A stretch of 64,000 nt of DNA, from assembly GCA_007115705.1 (NCBI GenBank), contig QXEO01000869.1, forward strand, positions 682,001-746,000, read 5' to 3'. Source of the DNA: Dactylis glomerata. Its lineage: Eukaryota; Streptophyta; Magnoliopsida; Poales; Poaceae. Both the position numbers and the translations under genes were made by a program. Below are positions 44,360-55,287 of this stretch, one piece after another. Positions within the stretch are counted from its first letter, which is position 1; the number at the start of each line of letters is the position of its first letter. The notes beneath the pieces were generated by a model that was given only the letters and a program-made list of their open reading frames with translations, did not search any database and was not told the origin of the DNA.

Positions 44360-46129
44360 TCCATCACCAGCACCTTCATCTCCACCTTCACCATGCCATC
44401 CAGCTGTAACATCTTGAGTTGGATCTTGTTATATTCATAGGGGAAACTTTCCCGGTGTTGATTGCTCTTGTAGTTGATGCTATTGAGTGGAGCCGTTGAA
44501 TTAAGGTTTATGTTCAGATTGTTATTTACCAATATTTCACCTTTGATCATGATCCATATGATGTCTTGTGAGTAGTTCGTTTAGTTCTTGAGGACATGGG
44601 AGAAGTCAAGATGTTAGTAGTGAATTATTATTGAGAAATATTTAATGGTTTGATATTGTTGTGGTGCTATTTCACTAGTGGTGTTATGTGAACATCGACT
44701 ACATGATACTTCACCGTTTACGGGCCTAGTGAGATGCATTGTGTATTTGGCTACCAATTGTGGGGTTGCTAGAGTGACAGAAACCTAAACCTCCGTTGGG
44801 AAACTATTGCACCAGGGAGCGTAGGATCTTTCAGTTTAAGGCTGTGGTTAGATTTATCTTAATTACTTTCTTGTATTTGCGGATGCTTGCAAGGGGTATA
44901 ATCACAAGAGTGTATTTATCCTAGTAAGGGTAGTGCACTAGCACAGGTTCACCCCCATAACACCTATCAAACCAATAAAGACTATTAGCGGTATGAAGCG
45001 AAAACTCTTGACAGAAACTCCCGTGTATCCTCGAGAACGTTTGGTTATTATAAGTTACACAACCGGCCTGTCCTTTGCTGAAGAAAGGATTGGGCCACTT
45101 GCTGCAATTATTACTACTGTCTTTTATTTACTCGCACTTTATTTACTTGTATTACCAAATACCCCTGAAAACCTGTTTGCTAGTATTTACTAGTTGAATG
45201 CCCGTACGTTGCTACGGCTTCTATTATTTTTTTGATATGTTTCCAGCATCTTCAAAACATCGCGTTGTAGCTTATGTTTGTTTTTCTTTGGAAGCTTCAA
45301 AGCTTTTTATCATTTTGGCATCGAGCTATATTTTGTTCCATCCATCATATAAGAAACCAAATCATTTATCAAAATACGGTCATACAAAAATGCATTGAAA
45401 CTTACAAGAAAACCCGGTGACTTTTCGTTCAAGATTGAATCTATTATCTATCGAAACTTTATGATCTTCAAAAGGATTCACATTTAGAAAAAAATGAATG
45501 TTTATATATTTCTATTGAGTAATAAACTTACAAGAAAATTCAACAAGTCATGGAAGCTGCAAGCACGCATAGATGCTATTATCTAAAATTTGAGACTCGT
45601 GGATGCACTGGTTTTGGAGGCTTACATTTTCTTATGCTCGAAATATCCTTAAAAAGTTTACATATTATTAGCTCACGTGTAAAAGTTTAACGAAATAGGC
45701 ACACACATGGTCGCAGGGAGATACGACACATGAGGTTGGATGTTTATTATGTTAAGATTAAGATGTATTATTTTGAGGAAATTTTAGTAGTTATGCAGAG
45801 CTTCGTACGGTTGGACGCGGCTTGCATGCTCCCAAAACTTGCTTCGATCTTTGCTCCTTGCGACGTGGCACTCATCCCGCATCCTCCACTCGTTCCCGTT
45901 TTCGCTCGAAAAGAACCACAAAGAATTAAAAAAACCGGCCGTCCGTCGCTCGCTGCTCGACCGCTTACCCGGCCGATGTGCCCCTACGCATTTTATCGAG
46001 AGGAAAAACAACATCACTCCCCCTCACAAGATCCTAGTTCTTGCCGGAGTTGGCCGGAGAACCACGCCTCAGCAGAGGGACTCTGTGGCATGGATCTGCG
46101 CGGGGAGGCTCAGAGCTGCACAAGCGGCC

Positions 46130-46320
46130 GCGAAGGCGGAGCTTGCCGGCTCAGAGCTGAGCACGAGCGGTCGCGACGAGGTGAGGGGGAGGCAGAGCCT
46201 TGCAGGCTCGAAGCTGGGCACGAGCGGCTGCGGAGGCGGAGCCTGTAGGCTCGGAGCTGAGCACGAGCAGTCGCGGAGGCGGCTCGGACCTGAGCACGAG
46301 CGGCCACGGCGAGGCGAGTC
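46130..46320. repeat. GC-rich minisatellite inside H1
   Basis: The core CTGAGCACGAGCGGTCGCGG recurs at about 46156, 46213, 46256 and 46289 with shrinking spacing (57, 43, 33 bp). It lies in a 0.6-kb GC-rich island with open frames on both strands that look compositional. Confidence 0.6.
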
Positions 46321-47099
46321 TGACGAAGCTGAGGGGAAACAGAGCGGGAGGGAGAAGGACCAGGCGGAGGAAGAAGGAAAGCGGGAAGGTCTGGACATGG
46401 TTGTCGGTACGAGTGGAAGAACTGGTATGTGACGTTGCAGCCTGTTCTCATATTTCTTTGTATGCTGTCTCAAGAAAATCATAATCCCGTTGTGTATGGT
46501 GTAGCTGAGATGCAACATCTTTGGTTTTGGACAAGAACTGTGCATTAGTATCATTTATTTAAATTGTAACTAAACCAATATGAACAATCTTCTCTTCAGT
46601 CCACTTAACATTCTTACAAACTTTTAAAAAATAAAAGAAAAAATCATGGGATTAAACTCTACTATCGATCAAGTTGGCTTTTGTTGTTGGAAGAAGGCTT
46701 GATTTAGTTCTTGATTTTGTCCTGACATAATAATTACCGATGGCGGCAGTGACACATTTGGAGCTAGGTTGTACTGTGGTAAATTGGGATACACTTTATT
46801 TGTAGGAACTCCCAAATGACCCTATGCAGATTAACAACACATGTTAGATTACAGTAGCTTTCAAATGATAAGATTGATATTTGAGTGTAGATTACTCTTA
46901 CCATCAAGCTACTGTAATGTTGCATTTGAGACAACAACTGGTCTTGTCCAGACATTGGTATATGATTTACCATTGGGCTGTACTGTGGTAGATATGCAGG
47001 CATTTGATTTGTGCAGAACTCCAAATGACCATATTAAAATGACAAGAAAAATTTCTGTAAATTGAAGTTTATAAATCAAACCAAGCGTGAACTTATTTA

Positions 47100-47925
47100 T
47101 ACCGTTGATGTGCCATGAGGTTGTAGTTCTACAGAATCATCTACTTTGTTTTTTCTCTTTGGCTTTGCTTTCTCCAAGCCACCGACTGGCCTTTTTGACC
47201 CTTGAACGGTCTTCTCCTTCACCTTGATACCTCTTGGCTTGGCAATCCCCATGTTTTGTTCTAAAGTTGTAAAGGAGTTGATGTTTGAGTCTGCAACTAT
47301 AAGTAAATGTAAGTTCAAGTTTGATAACATTGTACAAATTATAAAACTAAATATACAAACCTTGTGAAGCACTTGACTTACCCAAATCTGAATCACATCT
47401 AGGTTTTAAGCAATTTTCCACATCTTTGGCTAATGTCTCTGCACAAGGTAACAACATTAATTATATGCCACTTTAAATTCATAAACATAATAAATACCGT
47501 TTCTAAGAGTTATCTTCATACGAGCATTGCAACCACACAGTGTCTCAGGCCTGCTGTAACTAAATGTATCTTCTCTTTTGTCTTCAACGCGGGATCTTGA
47601 TAGTTGAATTGATTTTCAATAATGCATAAAAAATGCATATAATCAAAACAAGTTACGAGTAGTCCATACCTTGACGAGAACATGTAAATTTCCTTTGTTG
47701 TACTATAACTCTGTAAGAGAGTTCTTTATTTTATGATGACTACCCCTTCGGATGCTAAAACCAATCTTTGAATCTTCAGATAAAAATGTCATGTGCAGCT
47801 TTGGTACCATCTTTTCAATTGCAGTGCTAGCTGCAGTTCTTCGACACACTATTTTAGTTAGTTGTGAATTAATTCTCAGTTTAGTAATTGATGCAAAGAT
47901 ATGTAACTTGTAAATCAGCAAAAAC
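47100..47925 (-). pseudogene. Probable FAR1/FHY3-like gene fragments captured by H1
   Basis: On the minus strand, 47921-47703 reads MVPKLHMTFLSEDSKIGFSI followed by RRGSHHKIKNS, resembling the start of the FAR1 DNA-binding domain with its middle missing. Downstream, 47300-47100 reads GIAKPRGIKVKEKTVQGSKR followed by GGLEKAKPKRKN, like the basic C-terminus of such proteins. The order and strand agree with one parent gene. The identification is by eye and from memory. Confidence 0.38.
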
Positions 47926-48928
47926 CTCCATATGGCTGAATATTATTTTGATGTCATGGTAAAATGAGAAAAGTGAAATCTAGGTTTATGCACTCTGTAC
48001 TTACTTTACTTGATTGTCGTCTTCTCCCATGTAGGATATAAAATAATCAGGTTTTAGAAGCTTCACCTGAGATCTAGATGTAGAGAAGCTCGGCTGAGAT
48101 CTAGATGTGTTGATAGTTGCTGTAAAGAAGCAGAGATTGATCCTTTTCATCAGAATCACGAAATCTCCAGAAGGTTGATCAGTGGCGCCTCTTGCCTTGG
48201 CGGCGACGAGCTGCTGCCTCCTTACCTAGGGGCGCGGAGGTGAGTTGTACCCTTAGCAGCCGGGTGGCTTTGGTCCAGGGCATTGTCGTCCAGACTTGAG
48301 AGGAATCACGGCTCAGCGCATCGTGCTTAGTTTGGTTTGATTTTAACTGGTAGATGTTTGTTGTTGGCAGGGTCATAAACCTGACTCGGTGAAGAAGGCG
48401 ACAGAGTAGCAGGTGGCGGTATGGTTCTTGGCTGCAAGATGTTGATTTGGTTTTTGGCTGCAAGGTGGCGATCTGGTTCATGGAGATGGCGAGTTTGCGA
48501 TCTGCAGCAACTTATAACAGAGATGGCGAGTTTTGGGACAGACCGATTTTGGGACATAATAATGCCTAGGACGTGATTGTTGTTTAGTTGGCGGGTGTGA
48601 TTGGCTTCCTTTAATCACGCGTGGCATATGAGCGTGATTGGCTTCCTTTTATTTCCTAGCGTTATTAGTTGACTACCTTGTATTACCTGGGCGTGATTGA
48701 CTGGCTAACTAAATTATCTGGTGCAGTTTTTTTGTTAGGGGTATTTTGGGCAATCAAATGATGTAGAGGCAAAGTGGCTTCACCAACTGAGAACCAATAG
48801 TAAAGATAGTGAATCCTTGATCAAAACCACTTATCAACACCTTCTGCTCCTCGTTGGGTTCGACACTCTTATTTATCGAAAGTACTACGATACACCCCCT
48901 ATACTTGTGGGTCATCAAGACTATTTTC

Positions 48929-48946
48929 TGGCGCCGTTGCCGTGGA
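48929..48946 (+). other. Primer-binding site of element E (tRNA-Asp type)
   Basis: TGGCGCCGTTGCCGTGGA, one mismatch from the tRNA-Asp PBS seen in element C, 11 bp inside the LTR. Confidence 0.85.
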
Positions 48947-49037
48947 GTGAAGCTCTATTGAAGAGTGGAATTGGTAAAGGTAACCATCAATGTGAGTATT
49001 GTTTTTATTTTGTCTTCTATTTTTATTTTACTCTGCT

Positions 49038-51010
49038 ATGGAGAACTCTCCATTTGGTTTCCTATTTGGAAACACATCTACTACTGCTGCACATGTGGAT
49101 GAACCACCACCGCCACCACCTGCTGAAATTGATCCTTTTAAAGTACCTATGAAAATTGTTGGGCGTATTATGGATAACGGCTATTCAGGAGATGGAACTG
49201 TCCATCCGGGTGATCACTTACTATTTATACATGAATTATGCAAGTTGTTCAGGTGTGCAGGTATTTCACCAACCCAGGTCAAGAAGAAGCTATTCTCTTT
49301 ATCATTGAAAGGCAGAGCTGAGGAGTGGTATCGACTGCTCCAAGATGGTCCATCTATGGCATGGGAGGACATTGTACCTCTCTTTTATTCCAAGTTTTAT
49401 CCTCCAAGTGAAATCCATAAAGATCGTAATCGGATATATAACTTTTGGCCTCATGATGGAGAGAGTATTGCCCAAGCGTGGGGGAGATTGAAGTTACTAA
49501 TGCTCAAATGCCCCATTCATGAGCTCCCCAATAATATTGTTATTGATAATTTTTATGCGCGGCTTACTCTTCCTGATAAGGATTACTTGGATGCTTCTTG
49601 CTTTGGATCATTTACTCATATGAAAGAAGATGCTAAGTGGAAACTTCTTGACCGTATACAAGAGAATGCTGAAGGATGGAAAAACGACAAAGGTAGGAAG
49701 TCAGGTATAAACTATGATTATGAATGCATTAAATCTTTTATGGGAACTGATGACTTTCATAGTGTTAGCACTGCTTATGGTCTTGATTCTCAAATACTTG
49801 CTAATTGTCTTAAGGCCTTTGCCTCTTATCTTGATGTTCCAAAGAAAGATTGGAACAAATATCATGCGCCTTATAAAGACTCTATTAGTCATATACCTGC
49901 TGCAGCTACTGAAGTTTGTACTGTTGATAGCATTGTGCCTGAACCTTATTTTGAGAAGACACCTTTCCCTGCTAAGGTAAAGAAGTATTCTACTTTGGTA
50001 AGTGTGTCTAATAAAAGTACTAAGAAAGCTGCAGAACCTGATGAGCAAATTACTATTAAGTCTCCTGTAGCTATATTGAAGGATCTTGTTACTAAAGATG
50101 TAGGGGATGAATATATTCTTTTTTGTGAAGATGCTTCTAACATTCTCTCACATCCTAAAAAGCATAGGAAAACAAGTGTTCCTGTTATTTCTGTCAGGAT
50201 TGGAGATCATTGCTATTATGGTTTATGTGATATTGGTGCTAATGCAAGTGCTATTCCTTTATAGCTTTACAAAGAAATTATGCATGAGATTGGCGCTTGT
50301 GAACTTGAAGATATTGATGTGGTTGTTCAGCTTGCTAAAAGAGAGACTGTTTGGCCTCTTGGTATTGTTCAAGATGTGAAAGTTCTTTGCGGTAAGACTA
50401 AATACCCTACTGATTTTCTAGTACTTGGTAAGGAGGCTAGTAAAACTTGTCCTATTATTTTTGGTAGACCATTTTTGAACACTTGTGGCGCAGTGATAGA
50501 TTGTAAGAAGGAGAATTTTTTTACTAAGTTTAATAGAGAGTCTTATGAGTTTAATTTTTCCAAGTTTGCTAAGACTTCTTATGAAAATGACTCGCCTAAT
50601 GAAAATTTTCGAGTTGAACAGCTTGCTTCTATTGCTCTTGCTCCTAATAATGCCTTGCAGCAATTCATGGAAGATCACGAAAGTGATGTTTTCAGTAAGG
50701 AAAGAGAAGAGATTGACGATATTCTTCTTCGTCAACCACCATTAATCAAGCATAATCTTCCTGTGGAGGATCTTGGTACCACTTTGCCACCTAAGGAAGA
50801 TCCTGTGTTTGAATTAAAGCCTTTGCCTGATAATCTTAAATATGCTTACATAAATGATAAGAAAATATATCCTGTTATTATTAGCTCTAAACTTTCAGGA
50901 AAGGAAGAAGAAAGATTATTGGAGATATTGAGGAAACACCGAGGAGCTATGGGATATACTCTTGATGATTTAAAAGGGATTTCTCCCACTTTATGTCAGC
51001 ATGCCATTAA
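49038..51010 (+). pseudogene. gag-protease part of element E gag-pol
   Basis: ATG 49038 (MENSPFGFLFGN) opens a Retrotrans_gag domain (LFSLSLKGRAEEWYRLL, FYSKFYPPSEI, AQAWGRLKLLMLKCP) followed by a Lys-rich linker and a retropepsin (YGLCDIGANASAIP, CPIIFGRPFL). TAG at 50262-50264 sits in frame within the protease (AIPL*LYKEI), one C-to-T step from CAG. The frame then runs on through the pre-RT linker (LEILRKHRGAMGYTLDDLKG) to 51010, where Helitron H2 splits the codon AA|T. Without H2 the frame continues directly into pol. Confidence 0.82.
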
Positions 51011-51099
51011 TCTCTATTAATATAAAACAACCTAGACTGTCGATCGTCCACAATACTAAAATTAACGTTTCAGATTGACTTAATGATGTAGGATTTGCG

Positions 51100-52700
51100 C
51101 TAATCCGCACGCTTAGCGAGAAAGAAACCGTCACCCACGACAAGTCTCCCACGATAGTCTCCTGCCCCACCGCGAGGTCGCCCACTGCAGTTCACCTCGA
51201 ATATGCCCCACCGCGAGGTCGCCGGCAAGCACCCACGTGAGCCAGGAAGCAGCCAAGGCAGGTCGCCGGCAAGCACACGAGCTTGCCGCCCCGCAGCTCC
51301 TCCACATGAGCAGGCCAGATCGCTGGGCGCCGCCGACCACGTGAGCAGGCTAGAGCGCCGGGCGTCGCCCACCACGCGAGCAGGACAGAGCGCCGGGCGC
51401 CGCCCACCAGGCCAGGGCGCTGCGTCAAAGGCCCCGCCCACCACGCGAGCAGGCCAGGGCGCCGCATCGAGGGCGCCAGGTCGGCTTCCAGCTCCGTCAG
51501 ACGGAGCGCATCACCGACCATCATCATCGTCTGCGCCGCGTCGCAGGGGTCGCCGACCATCCTCGCCGTCTGTGCGGGGTTGACGGCCATCCTCGCCGTC
51601 TGCGCCGCAACGCCGGTTCGTCTCACCGTCATGGAGCCAAATTCTCCCATGGACATCGCGGTGCAGGTCACGTTTTCCTCCACCCCCACTCCCCTCCCCC
51701 TTGAGTTCTGTTCTTGTGTTCTACTGCTCTGTTCTACAACTTTTCTGGACAAGTTAATTTCGTAGTAATCAAATTGATAGATGTGCGAAATTGATAGATT
51801 CTGTAATAGTACATGAACTGCTCCTTGAGCTCTCCGCAGTTTGCAAACACAGAGGTTACCCTGCTAGGACTGTAAGCATGGCAAAAATTGATATGATCCT
51901 TCAGTTAAGATTTAAAGATTACAAGCTGAGAAAACCCCAGACTTACATCTTTCAGTCATAGATCTTCCATAGTTTTATTACATGTGTTTATCCTTTTAGT
52001 GTATGGTTGATAGAATAATATATTTACGTAATTCTTGTCCCTAGCTGCATAAATCGAATGTCTGAGAAAGTAGGTGAGCTTTACAGAGGAGGAGATCCGC
52101 AAGTTATCTGTCGATATTAGTGACATTAGAGACATAGTGTTCAAAGGTTGAATCGCTTGAATTTTTCTTTTTAAGTTCCTGCTGATTGCCAACACTTCTT
52201 TTACTATGTGGGTCATTACCACTTTGTTTCTTCAAATCACAAGATGTGACTTCTGTTATTTTAGACACAATTCTGCTGGATGCTAAAATTGAACCACTGG
52301 ACTGGATAAAATTGATTCTGAGGTTGTTCTTAAATTCTGGACTCTTCATTTAATTCAATTCTCCTCATCTGAAGAAGTTCGTTTGCAAAACAAAAATACC
52401 TAGAGTTCACTAGATTTGGGCGCTCAAATTTTTTTTCTTCTAAAGTTCTTAAACGTGTGCCTGAAACTCCGAATTGATGTTCCAGTTGTTATGAGTGGTT
52501 CTGGGATCTCAGGTGGTTCACCGGGAACATGGGTTTCAGGATCATCAGGAGCGACCTTAGAGCTGAAGAAGCCTTTAGTGGTGTCTTGTGACAGGTTTCC
52601 CAACCTTCTAGCCGAGATTAAGCGGTTCGTGCCATCCCCCAAGCTGCAGACATTGCAGTGCACTTATAGTTGCTTTAAATTAAAGTCTCCACAAGATTAA
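51100..52700. pseudogene. Gene-like fragments in H2, parents not recognised
   Basis: 51100-51700 is a GC-rich repetitive block (CACCGCGAGGTCGCC and CCACGCGAGCAGGCCAG units) that may include a first exon around 51631 (MEPNSPMDIAVQ followed by GT). 52080-52146 reads EEIRKLSVDISDIRDIVFK between a CTTTACAG acceptor and a GT donor and weakly recalls the N-terminus of RNA polymerase largest subunits. 52490-52690 has a 65-codon open stretch. None is a complete gene. Confidence 0.3.
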
Positions 52701-54627
52701 TGCGGAGAAACTAAGCACTGGTTCGTGAGCAATGTATACTGGGAAGCAAGGTGTACACTAGGCATGTGTTCTTTATTTCGTCAGAATTTGGCAGCTCTTA
52801 TTACATTGCAGTTCGCCGTACCATTTCTCCTAAATTATTTTAAAATCCAAAGAGAAATAAGAAACGAAAATATAGGATGCAAATCTTAGGAATAGACGTA
52901 GATAGCTATATGCCTTACAGAATTGTGCAGCCCTTTTGTCCAACTATGTTTGATTAAGGGAGGGCTTTAAATTGATATACATTTTCTCCCAGGGTTGTGT
53001 ACTTGCTGGCCATGTACTTTCAGTACATGTTGTAGATTATCAAATGGTGACATAGAACATGATCGGACGCAGAGAACAGAATCGAGTGGATATCAATGAA
53101 GGCAATCAATAATATTTTAAATTCTTTTTGTACTTCCTGCTTATTGATTCAAATACAATTTGCTAATAACTTGCTTTTCAAGCATGGTCATTACTTGCCG
53201 GCATTACAAGACATTCCGTTATTGCCTTTGATGAATTATTATGAACTGATTTGTGAAGCATGATAAAACACAATTCAGCAGCTGCAAGTTATTTTCTTGA
53301 TCTTATTCCCTTGCAAGTGAATACCCATGGTATGGTTTTAGTGTGATTCTGTTGAGATTTCTGCAATTTTATTATTAAGTTTAGGCCATTATCTATTGTA
53401 GGTGAAAAGAATAGCCAGCAATTATAATTGGTTTTTGGCCGAGGCCATTAGATTGTCATCTCTACTTGAGAAGAAAAAATAAGAGAAAATGATCTACAAG
53501 TTAAACCTGTAGATCCAGTAACACATATATTACTGGGATATATAGATTTCTGGCTTTAGTTGATGTATAGTTATTTCTTCTAATACGCCATGAATCTTGA
53601 ACATGACGGTCAAATGAGAATGTCATGCTGCCAATTACTTTGATATGTGTGAGTTTGCACAAACATTTCTCCAGTTCGACCAATAATGAGCATATAATCT
53701 ACTTTGATATGACTTATGGAAACTAGAAAACTGATATATAATATACCTATGGGGATCTGATACCTAAGATAAATGGTTTGTAAGTTAATGAGTTAATGTT
53801 TCCTTATGAAGCGACTTTGATGGATGCAGAAAGTTGCGAAACACTGGTTTTCCTTTAAAGTTATGATGGCTTGCATGCTATTTTTGAGGTGTTTCTTGCT
53901 GAACGAGCTAAATACATGGATGCTCTCTTTTGAAAGGTCATAAATTGTTTAGGTACATGATATTGCTCAGTTTAATGTAGAAGCAATTTATATGTGATAC
54001 AAATACCACTTGGAAACAATTTACTTTCAGTTTAAGTGGAAACAAAAATCGTTTAAAAAAAGTGGAAACAAATTGGTATATCATGTTTATTTTGGTTTAA
54101 TTTAATGTAGAAATTTATTTTTCTCTTTCAGTATGTGACAAGATCAATGAAGTTTCTTCCGTTAATTCAACAAAAATTATTAGCACACGTACATTAGCAG
54201 ACTTCGTTGATAATTCATGAAGAGTATGTTTTCTTGAAGAATTGGAGCCTTTTTGCATATCATAGAAATTCACGGACCGAGATATGTATCGCATCTTCTA
54301 TTTCTGCACAGATACATGGTCCTACATGAATTGCTGGACCATTGAGGTACTATATTGATGTTTATGTTCCCTGCTTTCTCGTTGACACTTGATGTAGGGA
54401 TAGTTTACTTCCATAGTTCATTTTTCTGAAGCGGTCAGCGGTAGCATCTATTCCTATTTGCCGGTTTTCATAGTTGCCCCTTCACATTTTATATTATGAT
54501 ATACTACTTTACAAGTGGGCAGCATACATGCTAACGGCTGCTCCTCACTGTCTAGAAGTCTAGATCCATCCTGAGAAGTATCCTGCTTTTTCTTGGACCT
54601 GCTTAGCAGCTAAGGTCTCATTTGTAG
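52701..54627. other. AT-rich intron-like interior of H2
   Basis: No frame longer than 60 codons and no motif recognised. Composition is like plant introns, consistent with genomic DNA captured between exon fragments. Confidence 0.4.
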
Positions 54628-54781
54628 TCTGTCTGGCTACCGTGGATGGTGGAGTTTGTCACGGCGGAGGATGACAAGGTTTCCCCTGTCCGCAACCTCG
54701 AGGAGATCTGCAAGCTGATGCGCGTGACCGATACCAGCATCATCAAGGAGATCACCGACTTTGTCCTCACGCGCTTCAAAG
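54628..54781 (+). pseudogene. Captured exon of an MTV1-like ENTH/VHS-domain gene
   Basis: Between a TTTGTAG acceptor and an AAAG|GT donor the frame reads SVWLPWMVEFVTAEDDKVSP and continues VRNLEEICKLM...SIIKEITDFVLTRF. This matches, from memory, the start of the ENTH/VHS-like domain of plant MTV1 (modified transport to the vacuole 1, an adaptor-type protein in Golgi-to-vacuole traffic). Only one exon is present, so it is non-functional as such. It lies 0.5 kb from the Helitron 3' end, in the Helitron's own orientation. Confidence 0.55.
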
Positions 54782-55287
54782 GTGGATCGTCAAGTGGACA
54801 GCCACTCCTCCGTTTGCCCCTTTCCGTTTTTTGTTCTTGATTGAGGTATGTGGCGTCCCTAATTTTGCCCTCCATGTTGTGTTGCCTCAATGGTTAAGTT
54901 TCTATATGCAAAATTTGGTATCTACGGAGGTAATGTAGTGTGTTATCAGATCCAGTGCGGAAGAAGAATAGGACATCAGCTGATATGAAATGGCACCTCC
55001 AGCCCTTCTTGTTCAATAAATAAATAATGAGGGATCATGGTCTGAAGGGACTCTATGTAGGGAACTGATGTTGAATATATTAATTCCTACATCTTTCTTA
55101 TTCACAAATGTACAAACCTCTTATTCGAAAAATAACAAGACTTATGAATATATTCACATGCTCATCACATTGTTGGGCATGAGACAGACTTAAGTGAATC
55201 GATAATAAAATTTGGTAAAAAGAAATAATATTACATAAATGTTTTGTCATAGATTACATACGTGCGTGGCACGTGCACTTTTACTAG

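Larger units (their letters stand above)
45190..48806 (-). mobile_element. Helitron H1 in the LTR of element E
   Basis: Read on the minus strand it starts TCTTTACTATTGG (48806) and ends with hairpin CCGTA-GCAACG-TACGG, then GCATTCAACTAG (45190). Host bases are A (45189) and T (48807), the A|T site expected of Helitrons, and joining the flanks restores the LTR text TATTTA|TAGTGAATCC. 3,617 bp, no Rep/helicase, so non-autonomous. It carries gene-like pieces listed separately. Confidence 0.78.
43758..48917 (+). repeat. 5' LTR of element E, split by Helitron H1
   Basis: LTR parts are 43758-45189 and 48807-48917. The ending GTACTACGATACACCCCC...GGGTCATCA is typical of a common pooid Athila LTR. 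No intact TATA box was found where relatives have one (around 44115). Confidence 0.82.
51011..55287 (+). mobile_element. Helitron H2 inside the gag-pol frame of element E
   Basis: Starts TCTCTATTAATATAAAACAACC (51011) after host A (51010). Ends with hairpin CGTGC-GTG-GCACG, then TGCACTTTTACTAG (55287) before host T (55288). Joining the flanks restores the E reading frame exactly. 4,277 bp, no Rep/helicase. The interior holds a GC-rich block (51100-51700), exon-like pieces and an ENTH/VHS-type exon. Confidence 0.88.

Noticed and set aside
44104..44417. His/Ser-rich ORFs of about 100 codons on both strands
   Set aside because: They are translations of the (ATC)16 microsatellite and its GC-rich surroundings in an LTR.
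51192..51752. 186-codon minus-strand ORF in H2
   Set aside because: Composition-driven frame in a repetitive GC-rich block; no domain, and an exon-like reading exists on the plus strand.
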